From positions 62,001 through 126,000 of the forward strand of contig NZ_PDOC01000013.1 in NCBI RefSeq assembly GCF_002760655.1: 64,000 bases of DNA, in the 5' to 3' direction. Positions 27,427 through 36,656 of the stretch are shown piece by piece. Within the stretch, counting starts at the first letter, position 1. The number at the start of each line of letters is the position of its first letter. Source of the stretch: Massilia eurypsychrophila. GTDB lineage: Bacteria; Pseudomonadota; Gammaproteobacteria; Burkholderiales; Burkholderiaceae_D. The translations under genes were made by a program, and so were the position numbers. The notes beneath the pieces were generated by a model, which was not told the DNA's origin, searched no databases, and was given only the letters and a program-made list of their open reading frames with translations.

Positions 27427-28467
27427 ATGATTCGAAATTGCCAGCAAAAATTCAACGCGACGCTCATTCCTGGCGACGGCATTGGCCCCGAAGTCGTCGA
27501 CGCCACTGTCAAGGTACTCGATGCATTGGGCGCGCCGTTTGAGTGGGACATTCAGCATGCCGGAATTGCCGGCGTCGAGGCCCATGGTGATGCATTGCCT
27601 CCGCAAACATTAGCCAGCATTCGTGAGCGAAAGCTTGCCCTCAAGGGCCCTTTGACAACCCCGATCGGCGAGGGGTTTCGATCCGCCAACGTGCGGTTAC
27701 GTGAGGAGTTCCAGCTTTTCGCCAATGTGCGGCCAGTAAAGACTTTGATCGCCGGTCGTTACGACGATATCGACATCGTGCTTATACGGGAAAATCTAGG
27801 GGGATTTTATGTCGCCCATGAATACTACATACCCGTGGGCGATGATCCAAAAGCTGTAGCAGTGTCTACGGGAATGAACACACGCGAGGGTAGCAAACGC
27901 ATAGCAAGGTTCGCGTTTGAGTATGCGGTAAAGAATGGTCGGAAAAAAGTCACCGTCGTTCATAAAGCCAATATATTAAAGGCCTTGACCGGAATATTCC
28001 TGGAGGCGGCGCGCGAAGTGGCCAAAGAATATGAGGGCCGCGTGACGATGAACGACATGATAGTCGATGCCTGCGCAATGCAGTTGGTGTTAAATCCGTG
28101 GCAATTTGACATGCTGTTATGTACGAACTTATTCGGAGATATCCTGTCTGACGAGTTAGCCGGTCTGGTCGGAGGTTTGGGGATGGCCCCAGGCGCCAAT
28201 TTCGGCGCAGACACCGCGATATTCGAAGCTGTTCATGGATCGGCGCCAGACATCGCTGGTCGAGGTATTGCTAATCCGATCTCATTGCTTCTCGGTGCGA
28301 AGATGATGTTGGACCATGTAGGACTTCCTGACCTCTCGGCACGCTTGCACAATGCAATTTTCGACACTCTGAACATTAGCCAGGTACGCACGGGTGACCT
28401 CATGGGCACAGCTACGACTCAGCAGTTTACGGATGCGCTTATTGAGCGATTGGGAAGCCTTAAATAA
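27427..28467 (+). CDS. NAD-type isocitrate/isopropylmalate dehydrogenase family protein
   Basis: A 346-residue beta-decarboxylating dehydrogenase. It has an N-terminal LIPGDGIGPE, the substrate segment SANVRLREEFQLFANVRP, IRENLGGFY, metal-binding DACAMQLVLNP and FGDILSDE, and EAVHGSAPDIAGRG. The SxNxxLR serine and the length favour NAD-dependent isocitrate dehydrogenase (mitochondrial-like) over LeuB. The usual glutamate in the ENTEG motif is glycine here (ENLGG), so activity or specificity could differ. GGAG precedes the ATG. Codon GC is lower than in the flanking operons. Confidence 0.85.
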   Translation: MIRNCQQKFNATLIPGDGIGPEVVDATVKVLDALGAPFEWDIQHAGIAGVEAHGDALPPQTLASIRERKLALKGPLTTPIGEGFRSANVRLREEFQLFANVRPVKTLIAGRYDDIDIVLIRENLGGFYVAHEYYIPVGDDPKAVAVSTGMNTREGSKRIARFAFEYAVKNGRKKVTVVHKANILKALTGIFLEAAREVAKEYEGRVTMNDMIVDACAMQLVLNPWQFDMLLCTNLFGDILSDELAGLVGGLGMAPGANFGADTAIFEAVHGSAPDIAGRGIANPISLLLGAKMMLDHVGLPDLSARLHNAIFDTLNISQVRTGDLMGTATTQQFTDALIERLGSLK

Positions 28468-28580
28468 TCAGACTGCACAGTAATCGAAACTGAAGCCCTG
28501 CATCACCAATGGTTTCGGATATAAAAACACACTTCCAAAGCAACTTTATCCGCCGGATATTGCTTTGGTTGATACCGGCG

Positions 28581-30092
28581 TCACGTCGGATTGCTGCTGC
28601 CGTACCGGGCAACATACGCCTCGTGCCCCGGCAGCTGCGCCACCGTCCGGTCGACCGAGCCCTTGATCCCGGCGAGAAAACCGTGCAGTTCGTCGTCGCC
28701 CATCAAGTCGGCGCTCTGGTGGTGCTGGCGCGGGTGGATGCCCTGGCCCAACATAACCTGGACCCACGAGTTTTCGGCAAACAGCTCGTTCGGCACGCGA
28801 AATACCCGGCCGCTGTCGGCGAACAGGTCGATGCGCCGGCGCAGCGCCGGCGGCACCTCCATGCCGGCGCAGTCGCGCCAGAACGGCGTGTCGCGGCGGT
28901 TCGTCACGTGGTAGTGGAGGATGATGAAGTCGCGGATATGCTCGATTTCGGTGGTGGTCTGGCGGTTGTATTCGTCGATGTCGCTCTGAAAAATGCCGTC
29001 GGTGGGGAACATCTGCATCAGCCGCACGATGCCGCGCTGGATCAGGTGGATGCTGGTCGACTCGATCGGCTCGAGAAAGCCGCTGGCAAGGCCCAGCGCC
29101 ACGCAGTTGCCCGTCCAGGTCTGCTGGCGCTGGCCCGGCTGGAACTTGATCACCCGCGGCTGCGTCAGCACGGCGCCGTCGATGTTGGCCATCAGGCTCG
29201 CCTGCGCGGCGTCGTCGTCGATGTAGCGGCTGGAGAACACGATGCCGTTGCCGACCCGGTGCTGCAGCGGGATCTGCCACTGCCAGCCCGATTCGCGCGC
29301 GATCGAGCGCGTGTAGGGGACGGCCTCGCGCACCGCTTCGGTCTGCACCGCGATGGCGCTGTCGCAGTAGAGCCAGTGCGACCAGTCCTGGTAGGGTTGA
29401 CCCATGGCCTGGCCGATCAGCAGCGCGCGAAAACCGGTGCAGTCGATGAACAGGTCGCCCTCGACCAGCGTGCCCGAATCGAGCAGCAGGGCAGTGATGT
29501 CGCCGCTGGCCGGATCGCGCAGGGCGCGGGCGATCTTCGCCTCGATGCGCTCGACCCCGAAGCCCTCGGCGAACTTGCGCAGGTACTTGGCGTAGCGCGA
29601 CGCGTCCATATGGTAGGCGTAGTTCATGCCGCTTTTCGGCAGGTGGGCAAAGCGGTTCGCCTGCGCTGCCTTCAGCTCGAGGCAGTAGTCGCCATAGTCA
29701 CCTGCCAGGCCGCGCTCGCGGCCCTTGTGCCAGAAATGCTGGAAGCCGGCAGTCCAGTGGTCGATGCCGGTACTGCCGAACGAGTGGATATAGTCTTCGC
29801 CGGCGGCGCGCCAGTTTTCAAAGCTGATGCCCAGCTTGAAGGTGGCCTGGGTCGCGGCCATGAATTCCTGCTCGTTGATCTCGAGCAGGCCGTGAAAATT
29901 GAGCAGCGTCGGGATGGTGGCTTCACCGACGCCCACGGTGCCGATCTCGTCGGACTCGATCAGCTTGATGTCGAGGCGCTTGCCCAGCACCTTGGAGATG
30001 CCGGCGGCGGCCATCCAGCCGGCGGTGCCGCCGCCGGCGATGACGACGCGGCGGATCGGCTTGGGAACAATGGCATTGCGGTTCGTGGTCAT
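28581..30092 (-). CDS. flavin-dependent tryptophan-halogenase-family protein (A)
   Basis: A 503-residue member of the PrnA/RebH family. It has an FAD-binding motif VVIAGGGTAGWMAA near the N-terminus, GVGEATIP at 54-61, the key lysine at 86 (ATFKLGISFENW), the WxWxIP motif as GWQWQIP and EPIESTSIHL with the second catalytic glutamate. These enzymes use FADH2, O2 and chloride or bromide to halogenate aromatic rings. It is the last gene of a unit with a cupin protein, SapC and a second halogenase behind a TonB receptor, so its substrate is probably not free tryptophan for antibiotic synthesis. No flavin reductase gene is adjacent. Confidence 0.88.
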   Translation of the reverse strand: MTTNRNAIVPKPIRRVVIAGGGTAGWMAAAGISKVLGKRLDIKLIESDEIGTVGVGEATIPTLLNFHGLLEINEQEFMAATQATFKLGISFENWRAAGEDYIHSFGSTGIDHWTAGFQHFWHKGRERGLAGDYGDYCLELKAAQANRFAHLPKSGMNYAYHMDASRYAKYLRKFAEGFGVERIEAKIARALRDPASGDITALLLDSGTLVEGDLFIDCTGFRALLIGQAMGQPYQDWSHWLYCDSAIAVQTEAVREAVPYTRSIARESGWQWQIPLQHRVGNGIVFSSRYIDDDAAQASLMANIDGAVLTQPRVIKFQPGQRQQTWTGNCVALGLASGFLEPIESTSIHLIQRGIVRLMQMFPTDGIFQSDIDEYNRQTTTEIEHIRDFIILHYHVTNRRDTPFWRDCAGMEVPPALRRRIDLFADSGRVFRVPNELFAENSWVQVMLGQGIHPRQHHQSADLMGDDELHGFLAGIKGSVDRTVAQLPGHEAYVARYGSSNPT

Positions 30093-30119
30093 GCGGTCTC
30101 CTGATGCTGCGGTTATCGT

Positions 30120-31127
30120 TCAGCGGTTTATTTTTTTGAGCAGCTGTGCGCGCAGGGTGCGCGTGGCGTCGTCGTCCAGCGGCGCCAGCACGCGCCGCGC
30201 CGCCGGTGCGATGTGGGCGGCGGTGTCGGCGCCGGCTTCGAACACGTAGTGGCGGAACTGCTCCTGCCAGGCCGCGCGCTGCTCTGGCGGCAGCTCGCGG
30301 ATCGTCATCAGCGCCATCAGCATCGCGTTGGTCGGCGTGTCCATGTAGTCCGGCACACAGCGCCACCAGTAGTTGACCAGCACATTGAAGGCGTCGAGCG
30401 CTTCGACGTGGTGCCACCACATGCTGGGGATGAAGATGGCGTCGCCGGGCCCCAGGTCGGCCACCTGCGCGTTCGCCAGCGCTTCGGCGTAGCGCGGAAA
30501 CCGCTGCAAGTCGGGCTGCCTGACGTCGACCAGGCTGATGGCCTGGCCGGCCGGGGTGAAGTCGAGCGGGCCGACGTACAGGTTTCTCAGCTGGCCAGGC
30601 GGGAACAGGGTGAAGCGGCGGCGCCCGGCCGCCACGCAGGCGATATTGTCGGGCACGTCGTAATGGGCAGCGATGCGGGTGCGGTTGCCGATCCAGATGC
30701 TGGCGAGGGCGTCGCGCGCACCGAGGTCGATGTCGTTGTGGGCGCGGAAACCAGGCAGGCAGGTGTCGACGGTTGTCGAGCCCACGTAGATGGCCGGCGC
30801 CGGCGCGCTGGCCGCGTGTTTTTTCAGCTCGTCCAGCACGGTGTCGAGGCGCACGCGCACCGGCGCAAAATTAAAGCCCGACAGATCGTCGTTGTAGAAA
30901 AACCTGCCGTCGATGCCTGGTGCGCCCAGCATCGCGTTGACGGTGGCGTCGCGGTAAAAGCCGCGCAGGTAGGCGTCGGCGTTGCCGGCCAGCGCCGCCG
31001 CCACCATCGGCCAGTGGCGCACCAGGCCGCGCAGCACGACCGGCTCGGCCGACGCCAGCATCGCGTCGTCAAACGAGGCGGCGTCGATCTCGCGCATCGG
31101 CCTGGCAGGCGTCACGTTCGCCGTCAT
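30120..31127 (-). CDS. cupin-8 (JmjC-like) domain protein
   Basis: A 335-residue protein resembling FIH-type 2-oxoglutarate/Fe(II) oxygenases. The metal-binding HxD is in AAHYDVPDN and the distal histidine in MWWHHVEALD. The core also shows GPGDAIFIPSMWW. Hydroxylation of a protein or small molecule would be the expected chemistry; the substrate is unknown. Its start overlaps the SapC stop as ATGA, and it is followed 27 bases later by halogenase A, so the three are co-expressed. Confidence 0.85.
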   Translation of the reverse strand: MTANVTPARPMREIDAASFDDAMLASAEPVVLRGLVRHWPMVAAALAGNADAYLRGFYRDATVNAMLGAPGIDGRFFYNDDLSGFNFAPVRVRLDTVLDELKKHAASAPAPAIYVGSTTVDTCLPGFRAHNDIDLGARDALASIWIGNRTRIAAHYDVPDNIACVAAGRRRFTLFPPGQLRNLYVGPLDFTPAGQAISLVDVRQPDLQRFPRYAEALANAQVADLGPGDAIFIPSMWWHHVEALDAFNVLVNYWWRCVPDYMDTPTNAMLMALMTIRELPPEQRAAWQEQFRHYVFEAGADTAAHIAPAARRVLAPLDDDATRTLRAQLLKKINR

Positions 31128-31837
31128 GTTGCGCGCGCGGCGTGCAGGCGGTTCTTGCGTTCGATGAGGGCGCGAAAATTCGACAGCGAGGCCACCGCCA
31201 TGAAGATCGCCTGCAGGTAGCCGGCGCGGTGCAGTTCGCCCAGCACCGATGCCTCGAGCTGCGCCAGGCGCTCCTCATGAATCGCATAAAAGCCCGCCAG
31301 GCGGCCCTGGGTGCCGTCGTCGAGCTCCACATCGAGCACGAACGATTCGAGCAGTTCGAGCGACACCAGCGCCGACATGAACAGCGCGGTGGCCTGCAGG
31401 CCCTGGTGCAGCATCAGCAGGCTTGAATTGACGTTTTCCAGGTACTCGGTGGTGCCGCCGTGCGGCAAAAACACCGGCTCGCCATCGATGTTCGAGCAGC
31501 GCGGGCTGTCCATGTCGACGTGCACCATCAGCTCGTCGCCAGCGACGCCGATCAGGAACGGCTGGCGCGCCACGCTGAGCGGCACGGTGGGGCTGTCCCA
31601 GCCCGCCTCGCTCAAGAACAGGTTCTCGCCTTCGACAAGGCCCAGCATGGCCACCGGTTCGAAGCGGGCGCCGTCGTCGGTTTTGCGAAACACGATCGGG
31701 TAGTGCGCCTGCAGCTCGCGAAATTCGGCCGGGAAGGTGGGCGCGAACATGTGCTGGTCGCCCAGGCCCTCGCCATGGCCGGTACGGATGCGCAGGTGCT
31801 TGTGGTCGACGTTGTTGAGCAGGACAGGGTTGGACAT
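31124..31837 (-). CDS. SapC family protein
   Basis: A 237-residue protein matching the SapC family (named after a Campylobacter S-layer locus). It has an N-terminal VLLNNVDHKHLRIR, the FAPTFPAEFRELQAHYPIVFRK region and the central GWDSPTVPLSVARQPFLIG. The function is unknown. In TonB-receptor loci of Caulobacter, Xanthomonas and relatives SapC often accompanies halogenase-like and cupin proteins, as here. I use the ATG at 31837; the longer frame to 31891 lies in the intergenic space. Confidence 0.86.
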   Translation of the reverse strand: MSNPVLLNNVDHKHLRIRTGHGEGLGDQHMFAPTFPAEFRELQAHYPIVFRKTDDGARFEPVAMLGLVEGENLFLSEAGWDSPTVPLSVARQPFLIGVAGDELMVHVDMDSPRCSNIDGEPVFLPHGGTTEYLENVNSSLLMLHQGLQATALFMSALVSLELLESFVLDVELDDGTQGRLAGFYAIHEERLAQLEASVLGELHRAGYLQAIFMAVASLSNFRALIERKNRLHAARAT

Positions 31838-31862
31838 GCGGTGCTTTCGATTGGTGGCGGTT

Positions 31863-33413
31863 TCAGATGGACGGCAGGCCGTGGCGGGCAATGTGGGCCA
31901 GCAGGCTGCGGTTGTCGGGCAGGGCGGGGAGCATGCGGCGGGTCAGCGTGGCGGCCTCGCGGAAGTACTGGTCGGCCAGGTCCGCGCTGTCGCTGCCGCG
32001 CAAGGTGGCGGCGCCATCGAAGCGCATGCCGTACAGGATGTACTGGTAGCTGGCGGCGGGGAACACCTCGCCGGTGCGCGGAAAGTCGCTGCGCGAGGGA
32101 GCGCGGTGGCGCCACAGCTGCAGCAGTTCGCGCAGGCGCTCGGGGATGCTGGCCGCTTCGCGGTGGTCGCGCCAGAAGTCGCTGTCGTTCCTCCGGCTCA
32201 GCACATAGTGCAGCTTCAGGAACTCGATGACCCGTTCCCAGCGATAGGTAAAACTGTCGTTGAAGCGGCGCGCGATGATGTCCATCGTCGCGCGGTCGGC
32301 CGGCAGGTCGTCCGATATCGCGATGGCGGCCATTTCAACGAGTGCCAGCGCGGACGCTTCGAGCGGCTCGATGAAGCCGCTGGACAGGCCGACGGCAACG
32401 CAGTTGCGCTGCCAGAAGCGTTCGCGGTAGCCGGGCGTAAAACTGATCTTGCGCGGCTGCCGGACGTCGACCCCGCCGCTGGTGGCGTCGATGTAGGCGC
32501 GCAGCGCGGTCTCCGCGTCGGCGTCGCTGCAATGGGCGCTCGAATACACGTGGCCGACGCCGCGCCGCGTCGGCAGGCCGATGTCCCAGATCCAGCCGGC
32601 GCGCTGGGCGGTGGCGGTGGTCTGCGAAGCGATCGGGCTATCGGCATCCGGGTAGGGCAGCTGTACCGCCAGCGCGGTGTCGTTGAAGAGGACGTGTTTT
32701 TGTTTGACCAGCGGCACGCCGAAGTGCTGGCCCAGCAGCAGCGAACGCACGCCGGTGCAGTCGATGAACAGGTCGCCGGCCAGCTCGCCGTGCTCCCGCG
32801 TGGAGAGCGATGCGATGTCGCCGGCGGCGTCGCTGCGCACGCCGTCGACGTGATCGGCGATAAAGCGCACGCCGAGCTTTTCGACGCAGTGCGTCTTCAG
32901 GAAGGCGCCGAACTTGCCGGCGTCGAGATGGTAGCCGTAGTTGGCTACCGCTGCGAACTGCGGCGTCGATGCCTGCTTGGGCGCCTTGCCCTGCGCGCAC
33001 AGGTGCGGCTGAAAACTGACAAGGTCGGCAAACGGCACCTCGCCATGCCGGCTCTGCCAGTGCGCCACCAGGTCGGTCTCGCCGAAGCCTTGCGGCAGCA
33101 CGAAGGGGTGATAGTAGGAGTCGCCCGGGCCGCCATCGACCCAGCCGTCGAAGCGCGAGCCCTGCTTGAAGGCGGCGTCGCACGCGGTGAGGAAATCGCT
33201 TTCGCGCACGCCGATGCGGCGCAGCGTATCGCGCATCGACGGCCAGGTGCCTTCGCCCACGCCAATCGGCGCGACGTCGGGCGATTCGATCACGGTGACC
33301 TGCACGCCGCCGCGCTGATGGTCGGCGGCGATGATGGCTGCGCTCAGCCAGCCGGCCGAGCCGCCGCCGACGATGACGATGCGCTGTGGCTTGTTCAAGG
33401 TACGATGATCCAT
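31863..33413 (-). CDS. flavin-dependent tryptophan-halogenase-family protein (B)
   Basis: A 516-residue paralogue of halogenase A. It has FAD motif IVIVGGGSAGW, GVGEGTWP at 51-58, the catalytic-type lysine at 83 (AAFKQGSRFDGW), GWIWDIGLPTRRG in place of the canonical WxWxIP, and GFIEPLEASALAL. The differences around the WxWxIP motif suggest a different substrate pocket from halogenase A, although both keep the catalytic lysine. It is the first gene after the TonB receptor and the hairpin at 33462-33484, followed by sapC, the cupin gene and halogenase A. Confidence 0.87.
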   Translation of the reverse strand: MDHRTLNKPQRIVIVGGGSAGWLSAAIIAADHQRGGVQVTVIESPDVAPIGVGEGTWPSMRDTLRRIGVRESDFLTACDAAFKQGSRFDGWVDGGPGDSYYHPFVLPQGFGETDLVAHWQSRHGEVPFADLVSFQPHLCAQGKAPKQASTPQFAAVANYGYHLDAGKFGAFLKTHCVEKLGVRFIADHVDGVRSDAAGDIASLSTREHGELAGDLFIDCTGVRSLLLGQHFGVPLVKQKHVLFNDTALAVQLPYPDADSPIASQTTATAQRAGWIWDIGLPTRRGVGHVYSSAHCSDADAETALRAYIDATSGGVDVRQPRKISFTPGYRERFWQRNCVAVGLSSGFIEPLEASALALVEMAAIAISDDLPADRATMDIIARRFNDSFTYRWERVIEFLKLHYVLSRRNDSDFWRDHREAASIPERLRELLQLWRHRAPSRSDFPRTGEVFPAASYQYILYGMRFDGAATLRGSDSADLADQYFREAATLTRRMLPALPDNRSLLAHIARHGLPSI

Positions 33414-33461
33414 TCGTCTGGAGGTGGAGAAGGTCCGAAGCCCGGGAAAGTCTAACCGAAA

Positions 33462-33484
33462 ACGGCCGCTGTGAGACAGCGGCC
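33462..33484 (-). terminator. strong hairpin downstream of the TonB receptor
   Basis: Nine-base perfect arms CGGCCGCTG / CAGCGGCCG with a five-base loop lie 24 bases after the receptor stop. On the minus strand the hairpin is followed by GTTTTCGG, a short T-run. It probably acts as a partial terminator or mRNA 3' stabiliser, giving more receptor than halogenase transcript. Confidence 0.65.
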
Positions 33485-33507
33485 GCGATCGTTCAACAAG
33501 GCGCGCC

Positions 33508-36480
33508 TCAGAACTTGTAGCGCGCGCCGATCATGTAGCGCGGGCCGGCCTGGGTGGCGTACAGCACCTGCGTCTTGGTGCGGCCGTGGACGCGCTGGGT
33601 TTCGTTGGTCAGGTTGATCGCCTCGACCTGGAAACTCAGTTTGTCGTTGTACGCGTACGTCACCGATACATCGAGCTGGCCGAACGGTTCGGTGTAGTTC
33701 GGGTTCGGACCGTAGCCGTCGAAGGTCGACGACAGGAACTCGCCGCGCCAGTTGTAGGCCGCGCGCGCGGTCCACTTCGAGTTTTCGAAGATGCCGACCA
33801 GGTTCGCCGAGTTCGACAGGCCCAGCAGCGCGAACTGTTCCCCCTGCGACGCGTTGTCGTACTTCAGGCCCGAATGCACCCAGGTGTAGTTGGCCTGCAC
33901 GCCAAAGCCGCTGTTGCCGAACATGTGCTGCAGATTGACCTCGGCGCCGTGCAGGCTGGCGTCCTTCGCGTTGCTGAAGGAGTTGATCCGGAAGTTGGCG
34001 ATCGGGTCGCTCGGCTGGCCGACGATGGTGCCGGTGGCGTTGCCGGTATCGTCGTCCTTGCCGCGGGTGACCCCTGGCGCGGTCGGGTGGTTGCGGAAGA
34101 TGAAGTTGCGGATGCAGACCGCATCGGTGCCGCAACCGCTGGCCGCGGCCTGGTTCCACAGGGCGCCGCCGACCGGCGTATGCAGGGCGAACGGCTGCGC
34201 GGTGAAGGTGCTCTGGCCGGCGTAGTCCTTCAGGTTCTTGTGGAACACGCCGAGCGAGGCGAAGCTGGACTTGGTGTAGTACCACTCGGCCGACAGGTCG
34301 AGGTTTTTCGACTTGACCGGTTTCAGGGCAGGATTGCCTTGCGAGCCGGTGCCGCCGTTGACGCGAGCCAGCTGGTCGAGCGTCTGGCCGCCCTGGATCT
34401 GGTCGTAGCGCGGCCGGCCGATGGTTTCGCCGTAGCTGGCGCGCAGCTTGACGTCCTTGCGCACGTCGATGTCGAAGTCCAGGCTTGGCAGCAGGTGGTG
34501 ATAGCTGCCGCCCAGGGTGGTGAAGGTGGGGGCGCCGAATCCGACCGAAAACTCGTTGGCCGAGACCATCGTGATGCTGGTGGCCGACGGCACCAGCGCG
34601 GTTGACGAGACATCGGTCTTCTCGTAGCGCAGCCCGATGCCGGTGTGGATCGGCATGGCGGTGTTCCAGTCGGTGTTGAACTGCAGGAAGCCGCTCCTGG
34701 TTTTTTCGCCGGTGCGGCGGTCAGTGTCGTAGGTCGTTTTCGGCAGGTACAGGTTTGGCAAACCGGAGGCGTTGGCGGCGAGCTGGCGTACCTGGGCAAA
34801 GTTAAAGGTGTAAAACTGGTTGAACAGCTTGGTGCTGTCGCTGCCGTCGATCTGGTCGAAGTACTGGCGCACCGTATCGGCGTGCCACACGGTGCTCGGG
34901 TAGTCGGCCGGGCTGGTGGCGCCGCCCCAGGTGTCGCGCTGCTGGTTGGAGAAGGCCGAGCGGTTGTCGACCTTGGTGGCGGCCAGGCCGAAGTTCAGCT
35001 GCGACGCTTCGCGCACCTTCCAGCGCCCGCTGACCTGGGCCTGCGCGACTTCGCCTTTCATGTAGCCGTTCTGGAAAGTCGAACCGGTGACCTGCTGGCG
35101 CGCCTTGACGAAATCGGCGCCCTCGATCGACAGCACCGGGAAGTCTTTCGTGAAGTCGGCGCTGGTGGTGCCGCGCGAGAAGCTGGCGCTTCCCAGCGTA
35201 TTGTTCGAGCCGAACGGACTGTCGGCCTTCGATTCGGCGGTCGACTTGTGGGCGTCGAATTCGAGTTTCAGGTCGCTGGTGGCGCGCCAGGCCAGGTTGA
35301 TGCCGATCGCATTGTTCTGCGTCTTGGTGGCGAAATCGGCGGCGCCCATGGCGATGTCGCTGTTGGCCGGGTTGATGATTTCGGTGTAGACCAGCGGACC
35401 GGACACCGGGCCCGGACTCCACGTGCTGGTCGACGGGCCGAAGTTGAACCAGGCCGAGATGTCGTTGCGCTTGGTCTGGATCTTGTTTTCGGAATAGGTA
35501 TAGTCGAGCGTGGTCACCAGTTCCTTGATGGGTGCGAATTGCAACGTCAACTGGCCGTTGGTGCGCTGGCGTTTGATGCCGGTCATGCTGTAATTCAGGT
35601 TTTGCGGCACCGAATAGATGTCGTTCGGGGCAGGGCGGTTGGTGATGCCCGCTGCGCCAGGCGTGCCTGGTTGCGGAATCGTGCCCCAGTTGTTTTCGTC
35701 GCCCCTGAACGGGCCATGCCAGCCGCTCGACACCGCGGCCTGGTTGGAGCCGCTGTTGCGCTCCTGGTAACTGCCCGATACGGCCACGCCGAAGCGGCCG
35801 TCGGCCGAGGTGTTGCTGTAGATACCGGAAATCTCCGGCGTGACCTTTTTGCTATCCTTGACGTCGCCCGGCAGGTTGTTGTTGGACGTGTCGTGCACCG
35901 CCTTGACGCCGATGCTCGAGACCAGGCCCGGCCGCGCGAAGGGGCGGGCGGTCATGACGTTGAGGGTGGCGCCGATGCCGCCGGTGGGCGAATCGGCGCG
36001 GCTTGTCTTGTAGACCTGGATCTGCGACACCGCTTCCGAAGCGAGGTTGGCGAAATCGAACGAGCGGCCGTTCAGGTCGCCCAGGTTCGAAGTCGCCATC
36101 TGGCGGCCGTTGAACAGCACCATGTTGAAGTCGGGACCGACGCCGCGCACGGTCACCTTCTGGCCTTCGCCGTTGTTGCGGTCGATCGACACGCCGGAAA
36201 TGCGCTGCAGCGCTTCGGCCAGGTTGGTGTCGGGGAATTTGCCGATGTCCTCGGCGACGATGCCGTCGACCAGGCCGTCGGAGTTGCGCTTGAGGTTCAG
36301 CGACGATTGCAAGCTGGCGCGCAAGCCCGTCACGACCACGGTCTGCACTTCAGCGCCGGCCGGGCTGAGGCTGGCGCCGGCGGTCGATTGAGCGAAAGTA
36401 ACACCTGGCGTCACCAGGGCCGCGCAGGCACTGGCTACCGCAAGGCTGAGGTAAGTCTGCTTTGCCTTTGGATATTGCAT
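33508..36480 (-). CDS. TonB-dependent receptor (oligosaccharide type)
   Basis: A 990-residue outer-membrane receptor. It has a signal peptide (to about residue 30, ending VTFAQ), a TonB box-like VQTVVVTG, a plug domain with GKFPDTNLAEALQRISGVSIDR, and a 22-strand barrel ending in ...RYKF with C-terminal phenylalanine. The plug sequence is typical of the carbohydrate-uptake class. I use the ATG at 36480, preceded by AGGAG. A LacI-type operator lies 115 bases upstream, in common with the GH16, ABC, GH1 and GH3 units, so the substrate is probably a beta-glucan oligosaccharide. Confidence 0.94.
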   Translation of the reverse strand: MQYPKAKQTYLSLAVASACAALVTPGVTFAQSTAGASLSPAGAEVQTVVVTGLRASLQSSLNLKRNSDGLVDGIVAEDIGKFPDTNLAEALQRISGVSIDRNNGEGQKVTVRGVGPDFNMVLFNGRQMATSNLGDLNGRSFDFANLASEAVSQIQVYKTSRADSPTGGIGATLNVMTARPFARPGLVSSIGVKAVHDTSNNNLPGDVKDSKKVTPEISGIYSNTSADGRFGVAVSGSYQERNSGSNQAAVSSGWHGPFRGDENNWGTIPQPGTPGAAGITNRPAPNDIYSVPQNLNYSMTGIKRQRTNGQLTLQFAPIKELVTTLDYTYSENKIQTKRNDISAWFNFGPSTSTWSPGPVSGPLVYTEIINPANSDIAMGAADFATKTQNNAIGINLAWRATSDLKLEFDAHKSTAESKADSPFGSNNTLGSASFSRGTTSADFTKDFPVLSIEGADFVKARQQVTGSTFQNGYMKGEVAQAQVSGRWKVREASQLNFGLAATKVDNRSAFSNQQRDTWGGATSPADYPSTVWHADTVRQYFDQIDGSDSTKLFNQFYTFNFAQVRQLAANASGLPNLYLPKTTYDTDRRTGEKTRSGFLQFNTDWNTAMPIHTGIGLRYEKTDVSSTALVPSATSITMVSANEFSVGFGAPTFTTLGGSYHHLLPSLDFDIDVRKDVKLRASYGETIGRPRYDQIQGGQTLDQLARVNGGTGSQGNPALKPVKSKNLDLSAEWYYTKSSFASLGVFHKNLKDYAGQSTFTAQPFALHTPVGGALWNQAAASGCGTDAVCIRNFIFRNHPTAPGVTRGKDDDTGNATGTIVGQPSDPIANFRINSFSNAKDASLHGAEVNLQHMFGNSGFGVQANYTWVHSGLKYDNASQGEQFALLGLSNSANLVGIFENSKWTARAAYNWRGEFLSSTFDGYGPNPNYTEPFGQLDVSVTYAYNDKLSFQVEAINLTNETQRVHGRTKTQVLYATQAGPRYMIGARYKF

Positions 36481-36594
36481 CTTGTCTCCTAATTGTTTAT
36501 GTGCCGGCATGCTCGTTAGTGGTCATGGCTGCCGTATCGCTGTTGCTGTACTACGGTTCGTCGCTGTGCTGCGTGTGCCTCGCTTTCTATGGAG

Positions 36595-36608
36595 TGGAAA
36601 CGTTTCCA
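36595..36608. promoter_or_regulatory. LacI-type operator 1 (TonB receptor promoter)
   Basis: TGGAAACGTTTCCA, a perfect 14-base palindrome upstream of the receptor gene. It is the best match to the local consensus TGGWAWCSTTTCCA found five times between 36.5 and 44.6 kb. Confidence 0.85.
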
Positions 36609-36656
36609 TCCGAGGTTTCGTGAATATTAAGGTTCCTGAAAAATATTGTCAATCGA

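Noticed and set aside
28581-33413. Halogenated natural-product (pyrrolnitrin or rebeccamycin type) gene cluster
   Set aside because: There are no other biosynthetic enzymes, flavin reductase or export genes of such a cluster; the context is a TonB receptor and glucan catabolism.
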